Assembly: GCF_040365005.1 (NCBI RefSeq)
Contig: NZ_BAABWV010000015.1
Coordinates: 1 to 64,000 of the forward strand
From: Antarcticimicrobium sp040365005
Lineage (GTDB): Bacteria > Pseudomonadota > Alphaproteobacteria > Rhodobacterales > Rhodobacteraceae
Length of the DNA stretch: 64,000 bases
Direction: 5' to 3'
A program made the translations under genes and the position numbers. Positions 43,376-52,094 of the stretch are shown here, piece after piece. Position 1 is the stretch's first letter, and the number at the start of each line of letters is the position of its first letter. The notes under the pieces were generated by a model that did no database searches, was not told the origin of the DNA, and was given only the letters and a program-made list of their open reading frames with translations.

Positions 43376-43858
43376 ATGGCATTCAGCGATCTCATTCCCT
43401 GGGGCCGCGACCGCAACCAGCCGTCCGGCCGACGCAATGAAGACGACAACCCCTTGATGTCGCTCCAGCGCGACCTCAACCGCGTGTTCGAGGATTTCTG
43501 GAGCCGGTTCGACAGCCCATTCGGCAGCATGGCCACCAATGGGCCGCGCACCGACATCTCGGAAACCGACGAGGCGATGCTGGTCTCGGTCGATCTGCCC
43601 GGCCTCGACGACAAGGATGTCGAGGTGAACGTCACCGACGACATGCTTACGATCCGCGGCGAGCGCGAGGAGAAGGCCGAGAAGGATGGCTTCACCTCGC
43701 AGTCCCGGCGCAGCTTCCACCGGATGATCCCGGTGCCGCCGGGCGTGGACGCCGAAAAGGCCGAGGCGGAGTTCAAGCGCGGCGTGCTGACCGTGACCCT
43801 GCCCAAGACCGAGGAGGCCAAGGCGCGCGTCAAGCGGATCGACGTCAAGTCCGGCTGA
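43376..43858 (+). CDS. Small heat-shock protein Hsp20, third copy
   Basis: This 160-residue protein has a longer N-terminal arm (MAFSDLIPWGRDRNQPSGRR, then an LQRDLNRVFEDFWSRFD helix) and the alpha-crystallin core MLVSVDLPGLDDKDVEVNV to GVLTVTLPK, ending RIDVKSG. It resembles the IbpA/HspL type. I start at 43376, 8 bases after GGAGG; an ATG at 43370 is too near the site. A hairpin follows, ending the operon, and ClpK has its own start region. Confidence 0.92.
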   Translation: MAFSDLIPWGRDRNQPSGRRNEDDNPLMSLQRDLNRVFEDFWSRFDSPFGSMATNGPRTDISETDEAMLVSVDLPGLDDKDVEVNVTDDMLTIRGEREEKAEKDGFTSQSRRSFHRMIPVPPGVDAEKAEAEFKRGVLTVTLPKTEEAKARVKRIDVKSG

Positions 43859-43865
43859 CTTGGCT

Positions 43866-43892
43866 AGGGGCGCGGGGATTTGTCCGCGCCCT
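43866..43892 (+). terminator. Hairpin after the hsp20 operon
   Basis: AGGGGCGCGG (43866-43875) pairs with CCGCGCCCT (43884-43892), with one bulged G, 7 bases after the third Hsp20 stop. It has no T tract. The sequence up to 44012 then must hold the ClpK promoter. Confidence 0.45.
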
Positions 43893-44012
43893 GACTCGCC
43901 CCATTTCACTGCTCGGCGTGTCGCTAACCGCCACATTTTGATGCCGGTCAAGGCAAGGCTCCACAACTTTGAATAAAATTGCGCCATAGCAAATAGTCAG
44001 GAGGAAGACAGG

Positions 44013-46856
44013 ATGGCAAACGGAATCTGTGACATCTGCAAGCGCCGCCCGGCCTCGTTCCGGGCGCAGGTATCGGTCAATGGCGAACGCCAGGTAATGG
44101 AGCTTTGTGACGATGATTACCGCAAGCTCGCACGCCAGCAGCGGCGGTCGTCCTCGCCGCTGGAATCGCTCTTCGGCGGCGGATCGCTCTTCGACGAATT
44201 CTTCGGTGACAGCCCGCTTGGCGGGATGGACCGGCGTATCGGCGACGAAAGCGAAGGTCAGCGCATTCCCGTAAATCGTGGCAGTCGGCGCGGCCAGGGC
44301 GGGGCGAGCATCGCCGATCGTCTTAGCGAACAGGGCAACAAGCTCTTGCAGGAGGCCGCGCAGAAAGCAGGGGAACTCGGCCGCTCCGAGGTCGATACCG
44401 AACATCTGCTCTTCGCGCTGAGTCACAGCGATGTGGTCAGGACGCTGCTGGAGCAATTCAAGATCGACGTGGACGACCTGCGCCGCCAGATCGACAAAGA
44501 GGCCCCTCGCGGCGAAGACAAACAGGATGGCGAGATCGGCGTCAGCCCGCGTCTGAAGGATGCGCTGAACCGCGCCTTCGTCGCCTCGAACGAGCTGGGC
44601 CATTCCTATGTCGGCCCGGAACACCTGCTGATCGGACTCGCCGAAGAAGGCGATGGCCTGGCCGCCGACATCCTTCGCAAGCTCGGCCTGACGCCGCAGT
44701 CGCTGCGCCAGCAGGTCACGAAGGTTGTGGGCCAGGGGGCCGAGGAGGGTCGGGTCGAGACGCCCTCGAACACGCCCGACCTCGATGAATTTTCTCGCGA
44801 CCTCACGAAACTGGCTCGCGACGGCAAGCTCGACCCCGTTATCGGCCGCGCCCGCGAGATCGAGACCACGATCGAGGTTCTGGCGCGGCGCAAGAAGAAC
44901 AACCCCGTGCTGATCGGCGAGCCCGGCGTCGGCAAGACCGCGATCATCGAGGGCCTGGCACAACGGATCGTGGCTGGCGAGGTGCCCGAAGCTCTGCGCG
45001 ACAAGCGGTTGGTCGAGCTGAACATCAACTCGATGGTCGCCGGATCGAAATATCGCGGCGAATTCGAGGAACGCATCCAGAAAGTGCTGAAGGAGATCGA
45101 GGCCAACAAGGACGATCTCGTGCTCTTTATCGACGAATTGCACACGATCATGGGCGCGGGCCAGGGCGGCGGCGAAGGCGGGCTCGATGTGGCCAATACC
45201 TTCAAGCCGGCGCTGGCACGGGGCGAGTTGAACCTGATTGGTGCCACCACACTCAATGAATACCAGAAGCACATCGAGAAGGACGCGGCACTGGAGCGGC
45301 GTTTCCAGCCGGTCTATGTCGATGAACCCACGGTGGCGCAGACCATCATGATCCTGCGCGGCCTGCGCGACACGCTGGAGTCTCACCACAAGGTGACGAT
45401 CACCGACGAGGCCATCGTCGCCGCGGCCGAATTGTCCGATCGCTATGTCACCGGCCGCTTCATGCCCGACAAGGCCATCGACCTGATCGACCAGGCCGCT
45501 GCGCGCGTGAAAATCAGCGCCACCGCACGGCCGGTGGACGTGCAGGAGCTGGAAGCGGAGACGAAGCAAATCCAGCGCGAACAGGATTACGCCGCCGCCC
45601 GCAAGCAATTCGACCGTGCAGGCGAACTGAAGAAGGAACTGGAGGAAAAGCAGACCGAACTGGATGCCCTGCTGGAAACCTGGAAACGCGACCGTGCCTC
45701 GGCCAGCGCCGAGGTGCGCACCGACCACATCGCGCAGATCGTCTCCAAGCTGACCGGCATCCCCGTCACCGACCTGACGACCGAGGAGCGCGAGAAGCTG
45801 CTGAAGCTGGAGGACCAGTTGCACGAGCGCGTCATCGGCCAGGATCAGGCGATCGGTGCGGTGGCCGACGCGGTGCGGCTGGCGCGCGCGGGGTTGCGCG
45901 AAGGGTCCGCCCCCACGGCGACATTCATGTTCCTCGGGCCCACCGGCGTCGGCAAGACCGAACTCGCCAAGGCGCTGGCCGAGACCGTCTATGGCGACGA
46001 GGATGCGATGATCCGCATCGACATGTCGGAATACGGCGAGCGCCACGCCGTCGCGCGGCTGGTGGGCGCCCCGCCGGGTTACGTGGGCTATGACGAGGGC
46101 GGCCAGCTGACCGAGCGCGTGCGCCGCCGCCCCTATTCGGTGGTTCTGCTGGACGAGATCGAAAAGGCCCACGCGGATGTCTACAACATCCTGTTGCAGG
46201 TCTTCGACGACGGGCGGCTGACCGACGGCAAGGGCCGGGTGGTGGATTTCACCAACACCATCATCATCGCCACCTCGAACCTCGGCTCGGACATCATCCA
46301 GCGCAACCTCAAGAAGCGCGGCACGAAGGAGTTCGACGAGGGCAAGCAACGGGGTGAGTTGATGGAGGTGCTACGGCAGCATTTCCGCCCCGAGTTCATC
46401 AACCGGATCGACGAGATCATCGTCTTCCATTCGCTCAACCGCCCGGAAATCCGCCGGATCGTGGAGTTGCAGCTCGACCGCGTGGCGCGCACCGCGCTTG
46501 GTCAGGGCGTCGAGATGGCGTTCGATGAAAGCGTGACCGATCATTTCGCCGCCGTGGGCTTCCAGCCCGAATTCGGTGCCCGCGAATTGCGCCGCCTGAT
46601 CCGGTCGGAACTGGAAACCGAACTGGCCCGCGCAATGCTCTCCGGCTCGGTCGAGGATGGCGACAAGGTCCGCGCCGCCTGGTCGGCGGAGGAGCAGAAG
46701 ATCACCTTCGAGAAACAGGAGGTCGCGGAGGAGGACAGCGCCGAACCGGAAGACAAACCGGCTGACACGTCCGGCACCGCCGATGGCGATGAAGACAGTG
46801 AAGCCACGGACGCAAAAGGGGAGTCCGATGCGTCCGAGGAGGCTTCCGCGAAGTAA
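44013..46856 (+). CDS. clpK: ClpK-type AAA+ disaggregase
   Basis: This 947-residue two-ring ATPase has an N-terminal Cys part (CDICKRR at C6/C9, and C32 in MELCDDDY) that marks ClpK. After it come Clp N-domain repeats (LLFALSHSDVVRTLLEQF), Walker A GEPGVGKT and GPTGVGKT, a middle coiled coil (LKKELEEKQTELDALLETW) and the second-ring SEYGERHAVARLVGAPPGYV. ClpK gives strong heat tolerance in Klebsiella and other carriers of such islands, working with Hsp20 to dissolve aggregates. The C-terminal 60 residues are acidic and repetitive. AGGAGG lies 10 bases before the ATG. Confidence 0.92.
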   Translation: MANGICDICKRRPASFRAQVSVNGERQVMELCDDDYRKLARQQRRSSSPLESLFGGGSLFDEFFGDSPLGGMDRRIGDESEGQRIPVNRGSRRGQGGASIADRLSEQGNKLLQEAAQKAGELGRSEVDTEHLLFALSHSDVVRTLLEQFKIDVDDLRRQIDKEAPRGEDKQDGEIGVSPRLKDALNRAFVASNELGHSYVGPEHLLIGLAEEGDGLAADILRKLGLTPQSLRQQVTKVVGQGAEEGRVETPSNTPDLDEFSRDLTKLARDGKLDPVIGRAREIETTIEVLARRKKNNPVLIGEPGVGKTAIIEGLAQRIVAGEVPEALRDKRLVELNINSMVAGSKYRGEFEERIQKVLKEIEANKDDLVLFIDELHTIMGAGQGGGEGGLDVANTFKPALARGELNLIGATTLNEYQKHIEKDAALERRFQPVYVDEPTVAQTIMILRGLRDTLESHHKVTITDEAIVAAAELSDRYVTGRFMPDKAIDLIDQAAARVKISATARPVDVQELEAETKQIQREQDYAAARKQFDRAGELKKELEEKQTELDALLETWKRDRASASAEVRTDHIAQIVSKLTGIPVTDLTTEEREKLLKLEDQLHERVIGQDQAIGAVADAVRLARAGLREGSAPTATFMFLGPTGVGKTELAKALAETVYGDEDAMIRIDMSEYGERHAVARLVGAPPGYVGYDEGGQLTERVRRRPYSVVLLDEIEKAHADVYNILLQVFDDGRLTDGKGRVVDFTNTIIIATSNLGSDIIQRNLKKRGTKEFDEGKQRGELMEVLRQHFRPEFINRIDEIIVFHSLNRPEIRRIVELQLDRVARTALGQGVEMAFDESVTDHFAAVGFQPEFGARELRRLIRSELETELARAMLSGSVEDGDKVRAAWSAEEQKITFEKQEVAEEDSAEPEDKPADTSGTADGDEDSEATDAKGESDASEEASAK

Positions 46857-46872
46857 CTGGAGGGTTTTGAAG

Positions 46873-47493
46873 ATGACACATGAAACCAACCCGATCCCCG
46901 GCTTCTGTTCCCTGTCGAAGAACTGGTGGGCCTTCGTGCTGCGCGGTGTGCTGGCGCTTGTCATCTCCGTGCTGGCCTGGTTCATGCCGGCCGAGGCGGT
47001 GCTGACGCTCACGCTGGTCTTCGGTGCCTTCGCCTTTGCCGATGGCGTCTTCGGCCTGATCGCGGCCGTGCGCCAGATGCGCGAGGGCGAACGCTGGGGC
47101 TGGCTCGCCTTCAGCGGCATCCTCGGCATCCTGACCGGCATCGTCGTGATCGTCTCGCCCTTCGTGGCGACTCTGGTTCTGGCCGTATTCCTCTGGGCCA
47201 GCATCGCCTTCTGGTCGGTCTTTTCGGGTCTGCTCGAGATCGTCACTGCGATCCGTCTGCGCAAGGAGATCGAGGGCGAGGTCTGGCTCGGGCTGAGCGG
47301 CATCGTGTCGGTCCTGCTGGGCGTCCTGATCGTCTGGTTCCTGGCAACAAGCCCCGTTGAAACCCTGCTGGCCCTCGGCTGGCTGCTGGCGATCTATGCC
47401 GCGATCTTCGGCGTGACGATCATTCTGCTGGGCTTGAAGCTGCGAAAATCCGGCGGCGGGGCCGACCATACCGCATCGGCGGAAACGGCCTGA
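46873..47493 (+). CDS. hdeD: HdeD-family membrane protein
   Basis: This 206-residue protein has six predicted membrane helices in two triplets (WWAFVLRGVLALVISVLAWF onward), matching HdeD/DUF308. HdeD has a role in acid stress in E. coli and is a standard member of tLST islands; its mechanism is unknown. The start at 46873 follows a GGAGG site with 11 bases between. It begins 16 bases after ClpK stops, so it is in the same operon. The repeats within the membrane part (FSGILGILTGIVVIVS, LSGIVSVLLGVLIVWF) show the internal duplication of the family. Confidence 0.9.
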   Translation: MTHETNPIPGFCSLSKNWWAFVLRGVLALVISVLAWFMPAEAVLTLTLVFGAFAFADGVFGLIAAVRQMREGERWGWLAFSGILGILTGIVVIVSPFVATLVLAVFLWASIAFWSVFSGLLEIVTAIRLRKEIEGEVWLGLSGIVSVLLGVLIVWFLATSPVETLLALGWLLAIYAAIFGVTIILLGLKLRKSGGGADHTASAETA

Positions 47494-47530
47494 GACATCT
47501 GAAAGCAACCTGTTCTGAAAGGAGGTCACG

Positions 47531-48037
47531 ATGTTCAGCATGAGAGGTCATAACCGGCCGATGTCCCGGCCGACGATCCCCGGAACCGACCTGTCGTCGC
47601 CGGACGTGCCCACGGCGATCATCTATCGCCCGTCGCGCAGCGCGACCCAGTCGGGGCCGCGCCCGCGGCACTGGATACTGGAGTTCGAGCCCGCCGCATC
47701 CCCGGAGATCGAGCCGCTGATGGGCTGGACCGCCACGCGCGATCCCTACCGGCCGATCCGGCTCAGCTTTCCGGATCGTGAAAGCGCCATCGACTACGCC
47801 GAACGGCAGAACTGGGATTACATTGTGCGGGACGAAAGCCAGCGCCGCCGCGGCCCCCGGCGGGAACCGATCTTCCGGCCCCTTGAAAGGTTGGACGGGC
47901 CGCAACCGCGCGTCCGGACCGAAGACCGCAAACCGCCCGCCGAGGACGAGACCGATCCAGTGACCCTGGCCGCGCTGGAATCCTTCCCGGCCTCCGACCC
48001 GCCGGCCTGGACGGGAACGACCCTGGGGGGCCGCTGA
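47531..48037 (+). CDS. NDUFS4-like protein in the stress island
   Basis: This 168-residue protein has in its middle AIIYRPSRSATQSGPRPRHW and MGWTATRDPYRPIRLSFPDR, then a helix ending QNWDYIV. This is the NDUFS4/ETC-C1 domain of the 18-kDa complex I subunit. Chromosomal NDUFS4 completes respiratory complex I; a copy in a stress island might replace it when damaged or act elsewhere, which is unknown. A disordered Pro/Arg-rich C-terminus is added. GGAGG lies 7 bases before the ATG. It is co-directional with ClpK and HdeD. Confidence 0.78.
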   Translation: MFSMRGHNRPMSRPTIPGTDLSSPDVPTAIIYRPSRSATQSGPRPRHWILEFEPAASPEIEPLMGWTATRDPYRPIRLSFPDRESAIDYAERQNWDYIVRDESQRRRGPRREPIFRPLERLDGPQPRVRTEDRKPPAEDETDPVTLAALESFPASDPPAWTGTTLGGR

Positions 48038-48123
48038 CGTATTGGACGTGCGAAAACCGGCCCGCCGCATGTTCACATCACGATGAAGGACCGGACAACA
48101 GGAAACCGCAAAGGAGAAAGGAG

Positions 48124-49119
48124 ATGCCCATGTTCATTCGCAAGACACTCGCCTCGTCCGTCAGTGCCCTGGCGCTGACATCCATGCTGGCCCTTTCGCC
48201 AGCCTTTGCCCAGGAGACATCGCAGCCCCCGACCGCCCAGACCAATGAGGCGGTAAGCGAAGCGGTGCAGGATGAAGCGTCCGCACAGGTCGACGAGAAA
48301 CGGAAGAAACTTCTCAATGACGCAACTAGGGCACTTGCGGAAACGGAGACCGCTCTCAAGGCTCTCGATGAAGGAGACAGCGAGGCTGCGCTCGAAGCGC
48401 TGGCAGTCGCAACCGGCAAGCTTCAAAGCGTCGTCGCCCGCGATCCCGACCTCGCTCTTGCGCCTGTCGATGTCCAGCTGCTCCAACGTGATTTGTTGGG
48501 TGACGTGGAAACGATCGACGCGGCCCGCGAGGCAATCGAAAATCTGGTGGACGAAGGCAACCTCCAGGAGGCCCGCCCCCTGATGCGCGATTTTGCCAGC
48601 GAAATCGTGGTGGAGACCACCAATCTGCCGCTTGCCACCTACCCCGACGCGCTTCTGCGCGCGACCTCCCAGATTGATGCAGGCGATGTGGAGACCGCGA
48701 AACAGACGCTTGCGACCGCGCTTGGAACCGTGGTCGTGACCGAGGAAGTGATCGCGCTTCCGGTTCTGAGGGCGCAACTCCTGATCGACGCTGCGGAAAA
48801 TGCGCTTGGCGACGGTGAAAGCATGACTGCGGATACCGAAGCCGGGGAATCCGCGGCGGCCGAGACCGAGGATGCCGACGCCGCCGTCGATGCGGAACCG
48901 CTTTCGCCCGGCGAATATGTCGAGGCTGCGCGTAACCAACTCAGGATTGCCGAAGCGCTCGGCTACGGCAACGAGGACGATTTCGAGGAACTGCACGAAA
49001 ACCTCGATGAACTCGACGAGAAGATCGACGCCGCGCACGATACCGGCGGCATCTTCGACAAGATCGGCGACAGCTTCATCCGTCTCAAGCAGAGGCTGTT
49101 CGGAACGGATTCGGAATGA
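48124..49119 (+). CDS. yfdX: YfdX-family periplasmic protein
   Basis: This 331-residue protein has a clear signal peptide (cleaved after LALSPAFA) and the YfdX pattern: KRKKLLNDATRALAETETAL, a repeat-like helical core and LRAQLLIDAAENAL. YfdX proteins form chaperone-like assemblies in the periplasm and are core members of tLST islands. The last 100 residues are acidic and rich in Ala, with a final helical part (FIRLKQRLFG). AAGGAG lies directly upstream of the start. A perfect terminator hairpin follows, so the DegP gene may have its own promoter or depend on read-through. Confidence 0.88.
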   Translation: MPMFIRKTLASSVSALALTSMLALSPAFAQETSQPPTAQTNEAVSEAVQDEASAQVDEKRKKLLNDATRALAETETALKALDEGDSEAALEALAVATGKLQSVVARDPDLALAPVDVQLLQRDLLGDVETIDAAREAIENLVDEGNLQEARPLMRDFASEIVVETTNLPLATYPDALLRATSQIDAGDVETAKQTLATALGTVVVTEEVIALPVLRAQLLIDAAENALGDGESMTADTEAGESAAAETEDADAAVDAEPLSPGEYVEAARNQLRIAEALGYGNEDDFEELHENLDELDEKIDAAHDTGGIFDKIGDSFIRLKQRLFGTDSE

Positions 49120-49156
49120 TGCGCTGCCCTTCCACAATCAACTGCCTTGCAACACC

Positions 49157-49184
49157 GGTGGCCGGATACCTCCGGCCACCTTTT
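49157..49184 (+). terminator. Strong intrinsic terminator between yfdX and degP
   Basis: GGTGGCCGGA (49157-49166) pairs perfectly with TCCGGCCACC (49171-49180) around TACC, and TTTT follows. It is the clearest intrinsic terminator in the window. Confidence 0.8.
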
Positions 49185-49208
49185 CCACCGGCTTGAAGGA
49201 GATCGAAG

Positions 49209-50612
49209 ATGCCCGCACTTGTTTCTCGTCTTGGCCACATTCTGGTGGCTCTTTGCATCGTTTCGCTGACATTCGCGGCGCCGGTCGCGTCGCAGACGGC
49301 CGACCGTCCGCTATTTCGAAGCGACAGCGGACTGCCCACTCTGGCACCCCTTCTGGCCGAGGTCACTCCGGCCGTGGTCAATATATCCGTCGAAAGCCGC
49401 CAGACAGCGGAGATGAACCCGCTCTTCAACGACCCGTTCTTCCGGCGGTTCTTCGATATGCCGCCCGTGCCGCAGCAGCCCACGCCGCGCCAGCAGATGA
49501 GCGCCGGGTCGGGTGTGATCATCGATTCCGAAGAAGGCTATGTCCTTACCAATCACCACGTGATCGAAAACGGCGACCGGATCGTGGTCACGCTCAAGGA
49601 TAGACGACAGTTCGATGCTGAACTCATCGGCAGTGACCCCGGAACCGACATCGCATTATTGCAGATCGAAGCCGAGGATATCTCCGCGCTGGAGCTTGGG
49701 GACAGCGACAGCCTGCTTGTCGGGGACTATGTGCTCGCTATCGGAAACCCTTTCGGCCTCGGACAGACGGTGACTTCCGGTATCGTCAGTGCATTGGGGC
49801 GCAGCGGCCTCAATGTCGACGGCTACGAGGATTTCATCCAGACCGACGCGTCGATCAACCCCGGAAACTCGGGCGGCGCGCTGATCACCCTCGACGGGCG
49901 ATTGGTCGGCATCAACACCGCGATCATCGCGCCGTCCGGCGGCAATGTCGGAATAGGATTCGCTGTGCCCGCCAACATGGCCAGCGCGGTCATGGATCAG
50001 CTGATCGAGTATGGCGAAGTGCGCAGAGGCCAGCTTGGTGTGATGATTCAGGATTTCACGCCCGATCTTGCCGACGCATTGGGCATCGAAGCGGGCGTCG
50101 GCGCAGTGGTCACACAGGTCGAGCCCGACAGCGCGGCCGAGGAAGCCGACTTGCAACCCGGCGACCTGATCGTCGCCGTCGATGGCCGCCCCGTAGCGGG
50201 CTCCGCCGATCTTCGCAGTCAGATCGGGCTGAAACGGATCGACAGCGATGTCGAGTTGCAGGTCATTCGCGACGGCGAGGAACTGACTTTAAGTGCGACC
50301 CTGCGTGAAGGCGGGCTGGTCGCCGCCGCAACCGGCGAGCGCGCGTTCGACCGGCTTTCGGGAGCGGAGCTTCGCGACCTTCAACCGGGCGACCCGTTCT
50401 ATGGCAACCTTTCCGGCGTCGTGGTTGCGCGGCTCGATCCGGGAAGCCGGGCGGCGCGTTCGGGATTGGAAGCGGGTGACATCATCCTCGCTGTCAACCG
50501 CGTGTCGGTCGCTTCGGTTGCGGATTTGCGCCAGCAACTGGCGCAGGTCGATGGGGCGCTCGCCCTCACCATTCAGCGAGGCGCGGCCCGCATCTTTCTG
50601 GTCATGCGCTGA
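49209..50612 (+). CDS. degP: DegP/HtrA-type periplasmic serine protease
   Basis: This 467-residue protease has a signal peptide ending near ASQT and a trypsin-like domain with triad H117 (LTNHHVIE), D147 (TDIALL) and S221 (GNSGGAL). Two PDZ domains follow (GQLGVMIQDFTPDL and the PGSRAARSGLEAGDI part). It cleaves or refolds damaged periplasmic proteins. The short Q-linker (NPLFNDPFFRRFFDMPPVPQ) is typical of the family. AAGGAG lies 6 bases before the start. It is a constant part of tLST islands. Confidence 0.94.
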   Translation: MPALVSRLGHILVALCIVSLTFAAPVASQTADRPLFRSDSGLPTLAPLLAEVTPAVVNISVESRQTAEMNPLFNDPFFRRFFDMPPVPQQPTPRQQMSAGSGVIIDSEEGYVLTNHHVIENGDRIVVTLKDRRQFDAELIGSDPGTDIALLQIEAEDISALELGDSDSLLVGDYVLAIGNPFGLGQTVTSGIVSALGRSGLNVDGYEDFIQTDASINPGNSGGALITLDGRLVGINTAIIAPSGGNVGIGFAVPANMASAVMDQLIEYGEVRRGQLGVMIQDFTPDLADALGIEAGVGAVVTQVEPDSAAEEADLQPGDLIVAVDGRPVAGSADLRSQIGLKRIDSDVELQVIRDGEELTLSATLREGGLVAAATGERAFDRLSGAELRDLQPGDPFYGNLSGVVVARLDPGSRAARSGLEAGDIILAVNRVSVASVADLRQQLAQVDGALALTIQRGAARIFLVMR

Positions 50613-50642
50613 ACCTTGGTGGATATCGAAGAGGAGGGTTCC

Positions 50643-51215
50643 ATGTCCGAGACTGAAAAGAAACCCGAAGCCGTAGCGATCACCGATGACATTGGCCAAG
50701 ACGCTAAGGGCCTTGGAACGATGCCGAAGGCGGAGGACAAAAGCCCGGAGGTCGACATCGCGCGTCTGACCGACAAGTGGAAGCGCGCGCTCGCTGATGC
50801 CGAAAACACCCGCAAGAGGGCAGACGCGTCGTACGCGGAGGGGCGTGAACACGGTATCGCCTTGGCCGTCGAGGCTCTCGCGCCTGCCCTTGACGCCCTG
50901 GCGCTCGGGATCGAGGCCGCGCGAGCAAATCCGGATGCCGAAGATCCCAGGATCGTTTCGCATCTTGAGGGTCTGTGCAATGCCCGGACGGCCTTCGAGA
51001 CCGGACTGAAAGCACTCGGCGTGAGAACCATCGCGCCCGAGAACGCGCCTTTCGACGCGGCCCTGCACGAAGCGATGCAGATGCAGGAAACAGACAAAGT
51101 CAAACCCGGACAGGTCATGGTCTTGCATCGCCCCGGCTATGCCATCGGCCAGCGCCTGATCCGGCCTGCCCGCGTCACTGTGAGCGCCGCACCAGCCAAA
51201 GCGGCGGAGGCATAA
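50643..51215 (+). CDS. grpE: GrpE-like nucleotide-exchange factor
   Basis: This 190-residue protein has an N-terminal disordered arm, a helical segment (IARLTDKWKRALADAENTRK) and the GrpE beta-wing end (PGQVMVLHRPGYAIGQRLIR, PARVTVS). GrpE releases ADP from DnaK. No DnaK is near, so this one would serve the chromosomal DnaK or a partner outside the window. I start at 50643 because GAGGAGGG lies 8 bases upstream; the frame opens at 50616. DegP is 30 bases upstream and HtpX 3 bases downstream of it. Confidence 0.85.
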   Translation: MSETEKKPEAVAITDDIGQDAKGLGTMPKAEDKSPEVDIARLTDKWKRALADAENTRKRADASYAEGREHGIALAVEALAPALDALALGIEAARANPDAEDPRIVSHLEGLCNARTAFETGLKALGVRTIAPENAPFDAALHEAMQMQETDKVKPGQVMVLHRPGYAIGQRLIRPARVTVSAAPAKAAEA

Positions 51216-51218
51216 GTA

Positions 51219-52094
51219 ATGCTGCGACTTGCGCTCTATCTCGGTGCGAACTTCGCGATCCTCGCGGTGCTGTCGGTGGCGTTCCGCCTGTTCGGCATCG
51301 ACAGCCTGTTGCAGGCAAACGGCGTCGATCTGAACCTGACGGCGCTGCTGATCTTCGCCGGGGTGCTGGGCTTTGCCGGATCGCTGATCTCGCTCATTCT
51401 GTCCAAGAGCATGGCAAAGGCTGCGATGCGCGTGCAGGTCATCACCACTCCACGCAGTGCGGTCGAGCGCTGGCTGATCGAAACCGTCCACGCCCAGGCG
51501 GATCGCGCCGGGATCGGGCGGCCCGAAGTCGGCATCTTCGATCACCCCTCGCCCAACGCCTTTGCCACCGGCTGGAATAGCAATGACGCACTGATCGCCG
51601 TCAGCACCGGCCTGTTGCATCTTATGGACCGGGGCGAGGTCGAGGCGGTGCTAGCCCATGAGGTCAGTCATGCCGCCAATGGCGACATGGTGACGCTCGC
51701 GCTGATCCAGGGCGTGGTGAACACCTTCGTCATCTTCCTGTCACGCATTGCCGGACTGCTGTTCGATCGGCTGATCCTGCGGATCGAGCGTGGCTATGGG
51801 CCGGGCTTCTGGATCGTGTCGCTGATCATGGAAATGGTCTTGGGCGTGCTGGCCATGGCCATCGTCATGTGGTTTTCGCGCTGGCGCGAGTACCGGGCCG
51901 ATGCAGGCGGCGCGGCACTGGCAGGACGGCGCAACATGATCGCGGCGCTCGAACGGTTGCGGCAGGCGCAGAACGCACCGCCACTGCCCGAGGAAATGCG
52001 CGCCTTTGCCATCAGCGCTGGCCGCGTTCAGGCGCTCTTTGCCAGCCATCCCCCGCTGGAGAAACGCATCGCCGCGCTGAGGCAGGGTGTATGA
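51219..52094 (+). CDS. htpX: HtpX-like M48 membrane metalloprotease
   Basis: This 291-residue protease has two N-terminal helices (residues 4-24 and 40-62), the zinc motif HEVSH (147-151) and two further membrane segments after it. HtpX works with FtsH to remove misfolded membrane proteins; having both in one island makes sense. The protein is close to the usual length. Its start is 3 bases after the GrpE stop and its stop overlaps the next start (ATGA). Confidence 0.93.
   Translation: MLRLALYLGANFAILAVLSVAFRLFGIDSLLQANGVDLNLTALLIFAGVLGFAGSLISLILSKSMAKAAMRVQVITTPRSAVERWLIETVHAQADRAGIGRPEVGIFDHPSPNAFATGWNSNDALIAVSTGLLHLMDRGEVEAVLAHEVSHAANGDMVTLALIQGVVNTFVIFLSRIAGLLFDRLILRIERGYGPGFWIVSLIMEMVLGVLAMAIVMWFSRWREYRADAGGAALAGRRNMIAALERLRQAQNAPPLPEEMRAFAISAGRVQALFASHPPLEKRIAALRQGV

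Noticed and set aside
43845..46349. 834-codon open frame on the minus strand across clpK
   Set aside because: It is antisense to a clear ClpK gene; GC-rich third positions open this frame. It has no ribosome-binding site and no recognisable domain.
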